From positions 66,464,001-66,528,000 of the forward strand of contig CM114271.1 of the NCBI GenBank assembly GCA_050084515.1: a DNA stretch of 64,000 bases, read 5' to 3'. The position numbers were made by a program, and so were the translations under genes. Below the pieces are notes generated by a model. It did no database searches. It saw nothing but the letters and a program-made list of their open reading frames with translations, and was not told the origin of the DNA. Positions 43,895 to 54,600 of this stretch are shown one piece after another. Position 1 is the stretch's first letter; each line of letters starts with the position of its first letter. Source of the stretch: Blasia pusilla (taxonomy: Eukaryota > Marchantiophyta > Marchantiopsida > Blasiales).

Positions 43895-45460
43895 TTGGTC
43901 ATCACGGAGCTATCGGGTGGTCTGGTTGGGGACCGTGGTGCGGACAGTGGTGGTTTCACACGGAGTGGATTTAGGTATCGGCTACCTTTTCCACTTCCGA
44001 CAGTTGATGAAGAGGAGGACGAGGGTGTTCCAAACACCGAGTCTTCTACGTTGTTATCGAGTGTTGCAGCTCCATTGATTTGGGATATGGATGGTGGATA
44101 TGGGGCCATGAAGGGCCCACGACGATACTCGAGTGCAGTGGGCACCATTGAGTTGGAGGACTTCATGCAGGAGTTTGATACGTAGTGTGATATGCAGATG
44201 TTGCGGAACGCCACGTTGTTTACACCCTTCTTGGCTTGGAAGGGTTGTTTCAAAGACTTGAGGGACCACCCATGGATGATTACCATGAGTTTAGGAGGGA
44301 CCATGTTGCTGAGATTGAGGCGTGGAGACAATATTGGTCTCCACGCTATGTGTCTATCACCCATGGTGGTATTGGTAGTTGTGCTGGTACTATGCCAGCT
44401 AGCCCAACGTTGAGTGGTATGAGTACGAGCCGGAGTGGGGATACCAGTGGAGGTACTAGTGGGGGTACTAGTGGAGGTACTAGTGGAGGTACTAGTGGAG
44501 GTACTAGTGCCCCACCATCGTTCAGCCTAGTTGCAGAGTTCTTCAAGAGGTTGAAGAAGAACTATCAAGGAGTGAAGACGGAGAAGTTGAGGAATCTCCA
44601 AGATTTTGAGCGAAAGACTGGTGAGAGTCTTCATGAGACATACACTCGTATGCGACGATTGATTTTAGTTACCCAGGGTGTGACTGAGGATCAGGCAGTC
44701 GAGTTTTGGTATGGGATCTTGGATAGAGATTTGCGCCGTAGGGTACGTGATGCTACTCTTATGAGTGATAATTCACCCACATTGACCCATGTGTTTGCTC
44801 TATCTGAGAAGATTGAGCTTAACATGGTGAAGGAGAGAGTGGTGACATCCGCATTCAGTAGGGATACAACTACTACTTCTCGTGTTCATCCGCCCACCTC
44901 ACAGTCTCATAGTAGTGGTGGTGGTAGTAGTAGTGGGAGTCGTGGGGGGTTCACACGACCTCAGTCAAGTCCTAGAGGGACACTTGCACAGAGACCATTG
45001 CCTTCATTTGCTGCCCCAGCAGGGCGATCATGTTGGACATGTGGAGGTGATCATGTTAGGAAGTTTTGTCCCCAAGAGGATGGGAGACGGACTTTGGAGG
45101 ATGGGCCTAAGTCAGCCCCAACTCAGTGTGATCATTGCGGGAGACCGGGTCATCCTCGAGAGCGTTGCTTTGATCTTCATCCAGAGTTGAGATCAGGCTG
45201 CGGCCGTGGTGGAGTAGCTCTGAGAGGCCAAGGTGGTAGAGGTGGTAGAGGTGGACCAGTGGTTGGAGAGTCTACGGTGGCTACCCCTACCACTACGACA
45301 GAGTCAACTATGGCTGCGAGGATTGAGCGATTGGAGCAGAGTTGGCTACTATGGTGGTATCCAAGATAGATCAGGTTCGGGAGTAGGGCTTCCACCTCTT
45401 ATGGAGGTGATGATCACTCTTATATGGCGAAAAGACAAAGGTTGAGGCATCACCAGTAGT
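43895..45460 (+). pseudogene. gag of copy C2 (nearly intact C-terminal part)
   Basis: The N-terminal part 43895-44185 stops at a TAG where B2 has TGG (EFDTW becomes EFDT-stop). After a one-base shift near 44250 the frame 44236-45369 is open for 377 codons. It carries KGLFQ-like sequence, AEIEAWRQYWS, a GGTSGGTSGGTS repeat linker, the capsid block (RKTGESLHETYTRMRRL), then CWTCGGDHVRKFC and CDHCGRPGHPRERC. The second is a full C-x2-C-x4-H-x4-C zinc knuckle, the first has x3 before His. An Arg-Gly-rich tail follows. This is the best gag template of the family. Confidence 0.88.
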
Positions 45461-45719
45461 TATGAGAGGAGCCACTCTCGTCGAGCCACGTGGTGCTCTT
45501 TGTGGAGTTGGACCCACTGAGGGGTGAGGCCGGGAGGCGGCTAGGCTTCCCGGTCATTCTTGTTGTCGGAGGTGCTTAGGACTCCATCCATGGGAGCCTA
45601 TTGAGCCTGGTGGGGATCGAGGCATCTACATCGCGTGTAGTAGACACGGATGCAAAGCATCGAGGCAGATTGCGGATGGCAACCGGTGTTGGGATCCCCA
45701 TTGTTTTCGCCACGGAGCG

Positions 45720-46584
45720 ATGGCTTTAGGAGTTGACTTAGCTCCTGTATTTCAGCTAGTAGCCACGTTGTGTGAACGTGGGGGTGTTACTGCTACACCT
45801 GTTGAGGTGGATGAGGGTGTCGCGGTGGAGCGACCCTCTATATCAGGTGTAGCATTGAGTCCCAGTGCTACTTGGCAGGCAGCAGCGGCGAAGATGGATG
45901 CATTACCAGCCCGGCCAGCCATTGATCGTGAGAGGCTTACACTTGGTGTATGTATGTTGGACAACCGCAGTGGGATATTACGATTGGTGAGTCCTAAAGG
46001 ACAGGTGTATAGACCAGATAGATTCTTGTTAGACTCTGGTGCCCAATCTTTGATGTTGGGAAAGGCGGCATGTATTGGTTTGGGTATTCGGAGGTCAGAG
46101 CTTGAGCCTTGCCCTTTCCAGATTCAAACATCACTTGGAGTAGCCAATGACACAGGAGAAGTTTTCTGTACAGTTGAGACCAGATCATGCGACTGATAGC
46201 TCTCGGTTGGGAGTATCTGCAGTAGTCACATCAACCGAGTCGTATGATGTACTAGTTGGAGGAGCAGTGTTGTACCCGATGGGTTTTCAGATGAATTACT
46301 GGACTGAGACAACATCTTATAGACCTGGTTGGCAGTCCGGGGATGGACGTATGAGCCAAGTTCCTGTGAGATTTATTTCCGGGGCTCGACCAGGAGGGTC
46401 TTCCCCAACAGTGTTAGCATCTGTGGCTGGTTTTAGTGGAGTAGTCACTTGGCCAGGAGACTTTTTGGAGGGTAACCTTTATGCTATGGATTCTCCTGTG
46501 CATGAGGAGGTCCCTAGTTTTGCAGTAGTGGTATACTCATCATTGGACGTGCCACTTTGGAGTTCAGGCGGTGCACTACGGTAG
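45720..46584 (+). pseudogene. Aspartic protease region of copy C2
   Basis: The frame 45720-46196 contains LLDSGAQSLMLGKA, with the catalytic D-S-G-A near 46032. A shift near 46145 leads to the second frame (46147-46584), with SYDVLVGGAVLYPMGFQM and YRPGWQSGDGRMSQVPVRF, the flap-to-C-terminal part. Acidic linker sequence then leads to the methyltransferase. One stop at 46582 breaks the run. Confidence 0.8.
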
Positions 46585-46671
46585 GAGGCTTGGTGTGAGG
46601 CTGTTATACCTCACGAGGAAGAGAAGGCCCCACGGCGGACTCCTACTTCTGGTCCAGTTGGGTTATCCCCT

Positions 46672-47049
46672 TTGGATACTACACCCATTGTATGGCAGTA
46701 TCCGCCGGAGGGCATTTGTGTGTTAGATCTCTTTGGTGGGATTAGCATTGGTTTGGTTGTAGTGTTGCAGGCCGGTATTCCTGTGCGGAGATACTTGTAT
46801 ATGGAGCGAGATAAGACGGCCCAGAGAGTCTCATCCCGACATATTGGTCAGTTGATGCGGAGATTTCCTGAGTTATTTCCGCCATCATCTATTCGTGGGT
46901 ACCACCGTGCTTTGTCGTCACACATTGCATTGTTGGGAGCGCAGGACCTTGAGAGGGTTGGTCCTATGGATTTGGTAATTGCTGGATGGCCATGTCAAGG
47001 CCATACACGTGCTGGTCGTGGTGAGGGATTACACGACCCTAGGTCTTGA
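46672..47049 (+). pseudogene. DNA methyltransferase N-terminal half (copy C2)
   Basis: Motif I is VLDLFGGISIGL (about 46717) and motif IV is MDLVIAGWPCQGHTRAG (about 46965-47015). Here the canonical Pro-Cys-Gln of C5 methyltransferases is intact, whereas copy B2 has Pro-Cys-His. The frame ends at a TGA (47047-47049) at the same codon as in B2. Right after it the sequence jumps to RNase H, so motifs VI-X are absent. The 126-codon frame itself is uninterrupted. Confidence 0.88.
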
Positions 47050-47450
47050 TTGAGTCGCGCTATAGTTCATATGAGGGAGAGTGCTTGGCAGTAGTGTGGG
47101 CTGTGGCACACTTTAGGTGTTACTTGTTTGGCACCCAGTTTACCCTTGTTACTGATCATCAACCGCTCAAGTGGTTGATGGAGTTTGACAAGCTTACAGG
47201 GAAGCTTGCACGGTGGGCTCTTATCTTACAGGAGTATGACTTCCAGGTGGTACATAGACCTGGAGTTGCCAACCTTGATGCTGATGGGTTGAGTAGGAAC
47301 CCATGTACTAGCCAAGAGGATACAACTGGGGCTAGATGGCATGGTGAGGTTGATGAGGAGATGGTGCCAGGTTGGCATGCATCCGCCTTTTTATGTTGGT
47401 TAGGGGTGGACTCTAGTATGGAGGACCACATGATATCTTACTCTAGTTAG
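47050..47450 (+). pseudogene. RNase H region of copy C2
   Basis: A clean 134-codon frame (47046-47450) contains SSYEGECLAVVWAVAHFR, LVTDHQPLKWLM, GKLARWALILQEYDF, VHRPGVANLDADGLSRNP (the usual RNase H end of gypsy pol) and the start of the integrase spacer (DEEMVPGWHAS). The RNase H N-terminal part is lost in the deletion. Confidence 0.88.
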
Positions 47451-47525
47451 AGGGTAGATGGCCAGCCTTCAGATCCTAAGGTTTGAGAGGGTGGTACGGA
47501 TCAGCGTGATATTCATGATGCTGCG

Positions 47526-48635
47526 TTGGTGTTGGAGTTCCTACGGACCAATAGGATGCCATGCATAGTGAGTGCCAAGGAGCGAGACCGTGTTCTTCAA
47601 CGTGCTAAGAGGTATCGATTGGAGGGAACACATATTCTCCGTGTGTGGGAGGATGGTAGAGTACGAGTAGTGCCGTATTTGGCTCAGAGAGAGCGCATTG
47701 TGCGACATGCCCATGAGGAGTTGGGACATTTTGGGGTAAAGCGTACGTATAGCTTACTCCTTGGTCAGTATTGGTGGCGTGGCATGCATACTCAGGTGCA
47801 GCACTTGGTGTCATCTTGTATGGTTTGTCACCAAGTGAGGGCATCATTCAATGCCCCTACACGACTGTTACACCCCTTGTCTATTATGGGGTTGGGTTAC
47901 CGCTGGAGTGTGAACTTTGCGGGACCGTTACCGTTGACTGTACGACATCATCGATATGTGTTGGTGATGGTGGAGCACTTCTCCAAGTGGATTGATTTGG
48001 TGGCATTACTTGACAAGGTAAGTGAGAGAATGGCGTAAGCGTTTCTTGATAGAGTGCTTAGTCAATTTGGTGCACTAGTTGAAGTGCTGACCGACCAGGG
48101 TACAGAGTTTCAGGGTGAGTTTCAGGTCTTGTGTGACAAGGCGTTGATTGACCACGTCTCGAGATCATCTAGAGGCGGATGGTTTGGCTGAGCGTGTGGT
48201 TCAGACGGTGAAGAGGGCATTGCCCAAGTATGGCCTACAGAAGGGGCATCTTGGAGACTGGGATATTCAGTTGCCATGGTTAGCTCTGGGGTATAGGTTC
48301 AGTCGCCAAGCATCCTTGGCTTCCTTCTCACCTTATTTTCTGTTATACGGCCGAGATCCAGACTTGCCAACAGCAATTCGTCGGGAGTCTAGTTAGGTGG
48401 TGAACCTTTACAACCCAGAGATATGGATGAGAGTGTGTTTTCAGCGGGCAGAGCTCTTCCGGAGAGTTATGCCAACAGCCTTTGAGAATCTTGCCATTGC
48501 TCAACACAGGGATACGTTGCGGTATGCAACCATTCGAGGTGGAGGTTATCGACCATCGATTTGTAGGTTCCATGTGGGGGACTATGTCTATTTGCAACAG
48601 ATTGCACCGACAACGTTGGATGTGACGGTAGGCCG
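47526..48635 (+). pseudogene. Integrase of copy C2
   Basis: The 170-codon frame 47526-48038 has the HHCC zinc site (HAHEELGHFG ... CMVCH) and the first core block as WSVNFAGPLP, so the first catalytic Asp is Asn. The second block VLTDQGTEFQGEF (about 48087) keeps its Asp. The Glu block ADGLAERVVQTVKRAL is at about 48175 and YFLLYGRDPDLP is at about 48333. A stop interrupts at 48394. GDYVYLQQIAPTTLDVTVGR (48577-48635) ends at the insertion. Copy B2 has the opposite Asp/Asn pattern, so a family consensus would have the complete D,D,E triad. Confidence 0.88.
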
Positions 48636-49857
48636 TGTAATGTACAAGAGTTTCTATTTTACAGTCATTTTAATAAGTTCGATCCCCAAGAGGATCATTG
48701 TTCGATGAAAAGAGAGTTCGAAATTACAATTCTGTTGTAATAGTTGTATTTAAATGTGTATGATTTATATTCAATGTCTTATCAATATCTTCGGATCTTT
48801 CTTAGTACCAAAGTTTCTTTTCTTGATTCTCTCTAGTGGAATTGAGAGCATGAAAGTAGATTTTCTTCTCCTACATCAAGAAACCTCACGAGAACTCAAT
48901 GTCTTCTCTACTTTGAACTAGGCTACTCTCTGTCAAACAGATTTCCTACAACTCAAGTTGATTATTTCATTGATGAGAAAGGTTCGCCTAATTCACTCTT
49001 CACTCTGCAGACCCAAAAAGAATACTCAGACATAAGCATCGCACATCAGAATGAATGAATGATTGCTTTACTACTCCATCAAGAACGAGAAAGCTTCAAA
49101 GTGTATACAAGCTCAAGAGGGTACTACTCTCTTGCTCAGACCATTCCTACAACATAAGGACTTTGTAAGAGAATGATGATTATGGCTTCTGCCTTGCTTC
49201 TTAAATATTCGCTGGAGTGGAAGTGAACCAAAGATTCGAAACGTTCTTGATGAAGCTAGTGTCTCTTCACTATTTCTAACTACCTAGATCTATGGTGCTC
49301 TTTCCTTTTCCTATGATCCCTATGAATCCGCTGATTGTAACTGTACAAAATGCCTATTTGATACAAAAAGTTGCGCCTCTTCCTAGTCTAACTGTTCTAA
49401 CTATGTGTCGCTTGAAATCACTGTCCATCTCAGCTTCGCTTCGCTGCGAAGTTTGGACTTCTTCTTCTTCCCTTGAGGACGAAGCTCTTCCTCTTGGTTT
49501 GAGGACAAAGCTCTTCCTCTTCATTGGTGCTTCGTTGAAGAGTGAAGTACTTCTTTCTTCTTTTCTTCGTGATGCTTCGTTAAGTAGCGAAGCACTTCAA
49601 AGACAGAGCTTCGTACATCTTCGTTAAGCTTCTTTAAGCTTTGTTCTGAGTCTTGATACTTCGTTATTGCGTTTTCCTCTCCTCTAAGGCAAATCCTTGA
49701 TCTTCCATCTCTCTGCCTTGTCCCATGAGCTTCGTGATTCACTCATTCTTCCTCATAATAATAAATAATCAAAATCAAAATCAAAATCATAATATACAAG
49801 AGTCTTCGTTGAATAAAAAGATATATTCTTCAAGAGTACAAAATTGTGGGTATCAAA
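48636..49857 (+). mobile_element. 1222-bp insertion in copy C2, flanked by GGCCG
   Basis: Copy B2 reads GACGGCGGGCCGCACTATTT without a break. In C2 the same sequence is interrupted after GGCCG (48631-48635) and resumes with GGCCG (49858-49862), a 5-bp target duplication. The insert begins TGTAATGTAC and ends GGGTATCAAA. The last bases resemble the TGGTATCA primer-site motif of plant LTR elements, but the match is partial. A TATTTAAA box is near 48748, and CTTCG-rich repeats lie at 49430-49640. No protein domain is seen. It is probably a non-autonomous retroelement or solo LTR of another family. Confidence 0.7.
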
Positions 49858-50169
49858 GGCCGCACTATTTTACGAGTGCACGAGGTGTTAGCTTTTGGAG
49901 TTCTCATGTTGGAGGGTCGTGATGGAGTTGTTTGGAAGGACCATGTGCGTAATTTTGCGCCATGTCATCTTCCAAATGTGGATGGTACTGTTGACCCAAG
50001 CTTAGCCATGATACGTGCTAGCTTGAGGTGTATGTTGTGTGGGTCTGCTGGTAACGCAACCCGTATGTTGGTGCGTGATCGGTGTTCTAGGGGTTAGCAC
50101 ATGATGTGTTTGACTCCACGTATGGATGTTGTTCCTACTCGAAGGTGGGTTTGTCCTCGATGTACTTAG
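49858..50169 (+). pseudogene. Post-integrase region and PHD finger of copy C2
   Basis: The frame from GRDGVVWKDHVRN (about 49915) leads to the PHD finger at 50029-50163: C-M-L-C, eleven residues, C-D-R-C, S-R-G-stop, H-M-M-C, fourteen residues, W-V-C-P-R-C, then the terminal TAG at 50167-50169. The only defect in the finger is TAG for the expected Trp (TGG) before His. All eight metal ligands are present. The finger ends just four bases before the natural stop, so it is the very C-terminus of the polyprotein. Confidence 0.87.
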
Positions 50170-50330
50170 AGGGGGTAGATGACTTGATCTTTGCATGATA
50201 TGGATTACAGATGTGCGACTAATGATGGGGCAACCTAGCACCCGGCCTTCTGATTCGTGCACCCACGAAGGTGTATAGCATGTAGTAGAGGTATAGGGCT
50301 ACCTGGGAGTTAGAGGGACCTAACCGCCAG

Positions 50331-50448
50331 TTAGGGGGGCTAGTTGTGGTATACTTGTGTTTGTGGATGTTCTCGTCTATGTTATGTATGTAGGTGAGTA
50401 TGGTATGTCAACGATGTTTTTTGTATGACGATGTGGATTCGCACGACA
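50331..50448 (+). promoter_or_regulatory. Polypurine run and 104-bp TG...CA segment (copy C2)
   Basis: TTAGGGGGGCTAG precedes TGTGGTATAC at 50345, and the segment ends GCACGACA at 50448. Two bases later the LTR-type sequence TGTCATGACC begins (50451). Confidence 0.55.
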
Positions 50449-50450
50449 GC

Positions 50451-50818
50451 TGTCATGACCATACGGATTATGTCATAGAGTATAGTGTGCTAGTAGAGGC
50501 CGTACCTTATGCAGGGCTGTAGTGTCTAGGTAGAGATGCAGTTTCATACATAGGGTTGGGGGTTACTCCGTTAAGGGTGACTTTTCCAATAGGGCCCGCT
50601 CTTAGGTTGGAGGATATAGTGTGGAGTGCACTCAAAGAATAGTTAGTTCTTTGAGTTGAATCTGTTGCGTTTGGAGTTAGCCTTGGTAGTGAGTAGAACT
50701 CTTGGCTATGGTGGTTCCCGCAAGCTTCGACCTGGATTCTCCCATCGTGGAGTGGGTTTGGCTCGATTGTATGTGATTCTATACGTGTTTTATGACAGTA
50801 GGTCGTTCACGGATTTCA
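50451..50818 (+). repeat. 3' LTR of copy C2, truncated
   Basis: It is the first 368 bp of the LTR, through the CTCAAAGAAT / GTTCTTTGAG pair, and is cut off at GGATTTCAG. Confidence 0.75.
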
Positions 50819-50820
50819 GT

Positions 50821-50924
50821 TATGGTACACTTGTGTTTGTGGATGCTCTCGTCTATGTTATGTATATAAGTGAGTATGGTATGTCAGCGATGTATGTTGT
50901 ATGACGATGTGGATTCGCACGACA
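50821..50924 (+). repeat. Second copy of the 104-bp segment after the truncated LTR
   Basis: TATGGTACACTTGTGTTTGT to GCACGACA is nearly identical to 50345-50448. It marks the right edge of gypsy-related sequence in the window. Confidence 0.85.
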
Positions 50925-50990
50925 GAGTTGCTGGCACAACATATACCTGTGATGACGCCATATAGGTTATGCCACCAACTCTAAACTCCC

Positions 50991-51049
50991 TTACCCTCCC
51001 CTCCCCCGCATTTAGTATGGAATACTAAATGCGGGGGAGGGGAGGGTAA
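50991..51049. repeat. Perfect 27-bp-arm hairpin
   Basis: The left arm is 50991-51017 (TTACCCTCCCCTCCCCCGCA, then TTTAGTA) and the exact complement is 51023-51049, with a 5-nt loop. It lies 66 bp beyond the gypsy edge. Confidence 0.97.
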
Positions 51050-51054
51050 AGGAT

Positions 51055-51312
51055 GTGTCATGGCTCCGTGCCCCGGCTCCATCCGCCTCTGCCTCCGCCT
51101 CCACGCTCGGGCTCCGTCCGCCTCCGCCTCCCCGCCTTAGCTCCATCCCCTGGCTCCATTCCGTAGTCACCTGCGACCTAGCAACGCTTCCGTGAACGGC
51201 CTTTTGAACACAAAATGACCAACAAAAATGCCAACCAGCGTCTCCAAGGGCTCCCCACCGAGGCAACTCGCTTGTCTACCTCCAAACAACGAATTCCCCC
51301 CAACCCCCTGAC
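51055..51312. other. GC-rich stretch with CCTCCGCCTC repeats, no gene
   Basis: GGCTCCRTCCGCCTCYGCCTC recurs two to three times at 51064-51150. The minus-strand open frame 51012-51266 is a composition effect (poly-Gly/Ala/Glu). No domain seen. Confidence 0.5.
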
Positions 51313-51612
51313 ATCTTTCTCATGTAAAAATAAAGAGTAGTAAAAATATCACACCCGGCCTAAAACTCCACTCCTCAATCTACATCGGCATATCGAGCCT
51401 CGTCCACCCTCTGCTATCAAGGAATTCGGACGCTAGCACCCTAGTCCTATCTCACACACATACAAGAGAGGTGCTCCAACGGCCCAACATGAGAAAGATG
51501 CCTTGGGAAAGCCATCTTCCTCCCTTGTATAGGATTGGGAAGAGCCAAAAGGCTCTTCCCCTAAAAATAACTATCCTCGTGGTAACCTACGCGCACATCT
51601 TACCAAGAGCGG
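51313..51612 (+). repeat. Repeat family R2, partial copy
   Basis: It matches the last 290 bp of 41657-42091, including CACCCGGCCTAAAACTCCAC and the terminal CGCGCACA hairpin. It contains an extra GGGAAGAGCC-aaaa-GGCTCTTCCC stem. Confidence 0.85.
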
Positions 51613-54600
51613 GTGATCTGGTCAACAAGTGATCCGGATGTGAAAGACCTCAACATGAAAGTTATCAAAAATGACGTTCCTGACACAACGGACCTATCCT
51701 CAACCTCATCCGACAACGTGGGACAAAGTTACACTCAAGACAATCCGTTGGCTCCTACGCCCTATCCACGATAGATCTCGGCCTATCGGCTACTCAGATG
51801 TGACAAAGATCTCTTAAACTTATGATTCTCATATTCGTCGAAACTCATTTAACATGTGTGTATGTCACTCAGACCTTAAAGGAATCTTCTAATTTTTTCT
51901 TTCTTTTTTTGACGATTTTTTCAACAACGTACATCTTTTTATTTTCTCACTAATTAAAAATTCATGAAAAAAACATTTTATTTTATTATTGCAAAAGCTC
52001 TTTTTGATTTCAGAACACCTCTCTTTTTTACATTTTCCTTCTCATCATTCGCTCTCTCAAACAATAAAATTATTCAAAATTGATTTATAATATTAAACTA
52101 TTCAATTATGTATAGTAGGTGATTGAAATCATTTTCAATTCCCTAGAATGAATATGATTATGAAACAAGATAGAAGCCTCTGCCTCTGCATAGGAAGTGA
52201 ACCACGTACATCATGTGATTTGTTTGAGTGATTTTCCAATTTCTTCCAACTATAGTGATTGATATCTCTTACAAAGTTGAAGATTATATCTAAAATTCTC
52301 ATAGATATCCATTGGAAACATCTTAAGGCCTTTTGAGGAAGCATCCTTTATAGAGATAAGGTATGCTTCTACCCACCAAGTGAAAGAACCCGCTGCATTT
52401 ATGAGGATCCAATGCGATCAGTTAGCAACCTAAGGGATGACATTGTCTTTGTTTTATTTTATTTCTTTCTTTCAATTAGTAGTATTCATCAAATTTTCTA
52501 CTCGTCTTGAGTCAGAAAATATATTAGTTTAATTACTTATACGATGCAAAAAAAATTATTTAAAAAGAAATAAGAAAAGATATAAAAGACAATAATATTT
52601 GACTTATTTCTATGCTCCTAGCCATGTGCCACAAAGTTTGTGGCAAGTAGTTCATTCTAGTCTGTTCTTCCTTAAGAAATTTTGTGACTAGTCCACATTT
52701 TTTTGGTCCTAAATTCTAGTTTAAGGGAAATTGATGGCTCAAGATCAAAATTATGTAGCTTTCCTTTCTCCTCGACTTGTCATTTATAAATGTGGTGGAA
52801 TGTGTTTCTCTCTTGGCATTCTTTCTATTGAGATTTTTAGGAGTCCACCAAATGGATGAAGGAGGATCCAATACCCTTTCAACTTACATAATTGATCTAC
52901 CTAGTGAGACTTTTAACTTGAATCTTAGTAGTTGTGATAATATTTTACTCTATATAATGGCTTCTTCCTATTCTCAACGCTTCCTCTTATTGAAGATTGA
53001 GTTATAGTCAAGCTCATCTGACACCAAAACCGCTATATTTGGTACACAAACAAAATAGGGAAGCTTAATCTTGGTTAGTCAATTAAGCACATTTATCTTA
53101 ACTAGGATTAGTTAATCACAATTAATCTAACTCAAGACTATGGTTAGGATTAGGGTTAGGGTTGTTTGTATATATCCTATATAATTGAGAAGAAGATCAC
53201 CCTCCACTCATTCTTTCATTATAAAATTTTGTTCTCCATGATGGTGTGTGAGTGTGAGAGTCGTATCCCACCAATTGTGCCTTTTTAGCAGTTTCTACAC
53301 CTCCAACTCTTCTCAAAATTGGTATTTCTGGACTTTCAAATGGGTCAACGTTTCTCTAGGCATAAATTTAGTGGTTTCAAAAGTTAAATATGTAAGAGTC
53401 GACAGCTCTCTTAACAAAAACAGAACTTTCTCACGTACTTTTTAAATCTTGGAAAGTGACATAAATCAATTTGGAGCTTCAAGATTTTCTAGAATTGTTT
53501 CTTGTCCAATAGTCCTAGATGAAGAATAAAACCTTCCTTTCACTATTTGATGAGTTGGAAAATTTGTCCTCCTCACTTTTCATTATTTCAACATTATTCT
53601 AGTCAAAAAGTTACTTCCCTTATTTTATAAAGTTCTTTCCTCTTTTTGGTTCTTGGTTCTCACTTTTACTTCTAATGAGAGCTATCACTTGAGAATATTC
53701 ATTCAATGTTAGAGTATAAAATAACTTCTATAACTAGAAAGGAAATTTTAGTCTAAAGTCCGAATCCAATCAACACCAAAACACCATGCTATTGAATTGA
53801 TTATGTATAATCAAATTGGCTTAAAGTTCCTCCTAGTAGAGTCGATAGACCTCAAATTTAGTGCCTCCTTTTCCTTGTGCTATTTCTTGGTTGTGCTTTC
53901 AACAATAATAAAGAATTTTAAGAATTCAAGGGCATGCATCAATCTTTGAATAAAACTTAGAGATAAGAAGTCAAGGGAAGGTATTTTCGTCTCAACCTAG
54001 GTTTTATATAGATAGTATGTGGAGTTTGTTCAAGGAAGAATATGCATGGGCGTAGATGCACAAATACTATGCATGGATAAAATAAGTGAGTTGATAATTT
54101 AAGAGTGAAAGCTTCCTAGGGTGGAGTAATATCATGGATTATGCTTGAAGATCTTCAAGTTCTATTATAATGAGGATTAGGTAATTACCTAATCTCATCA
54201 TGCATTCATTTTAGAAGAGAAGTGAAAGATGAGAATTCATAAGTTTGCATTAAATCTAGAACTCTTAAGCGTGGATGGAAGAAAGCTAAGCTTGGTTTGT
54301 AATATGAAAAAGGTTCATGATATATTAATTCTAGCTATGTACTTGACACAAATCACACAATAGTCTTCATAATGCAATGAAAATTTCCATTGATCCAAAC
54401 GTATTGGGTCTCCCAGCAAGGAGCCATGACCCCCTCTTGTAGGTATTTTTATTTTACTCCCACATCTTACTGAAGTAAAATTATTTTGAAAAAAAAAATT
54501 CTTCTAATTCACGCTGCAAGACTATAACTTTAACAATAATCTCCATAGGATTGCTTGCTTCATCAACTCCACATGGAGACTTAAGAAAAAAAGTGCTAAA

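Larger units (their letters stand above)
42092..50818 (+). mobile_element. Gypsy copy C2: element with internal deletion and later insertion
   Basis: It has a 5'-truncated LTR (from GTAGAGGCC), leader, gag, protease, the first half of the methyltransferase, RNase H, integrase, PHD finger, polypurine run, the 104-bp segment and the first 368 bp of a 3' LTR (TGTCATGACC at 50451). The second methyltransferase half and all of RT are deleted at 47050. A 1222-bp insertion sits at 48636-49857. Gag and the C-terminal pol domains are better preserved than in B2. Confidence 0.92.

Noticed and set aside
48676-48692. AGTTCGATCC resembling a tRNA-type B box, suggesting a SINE
   Set aside because: No matching A box at the right distance, and the insert is far too long for a SINE.
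53140-53166. Telomere-like TTAGGATTAGGGTTAGGGTTG
   Set aside because: Only about three imperfect units, not the plant TTTAGGG repeat, and no array on either side.
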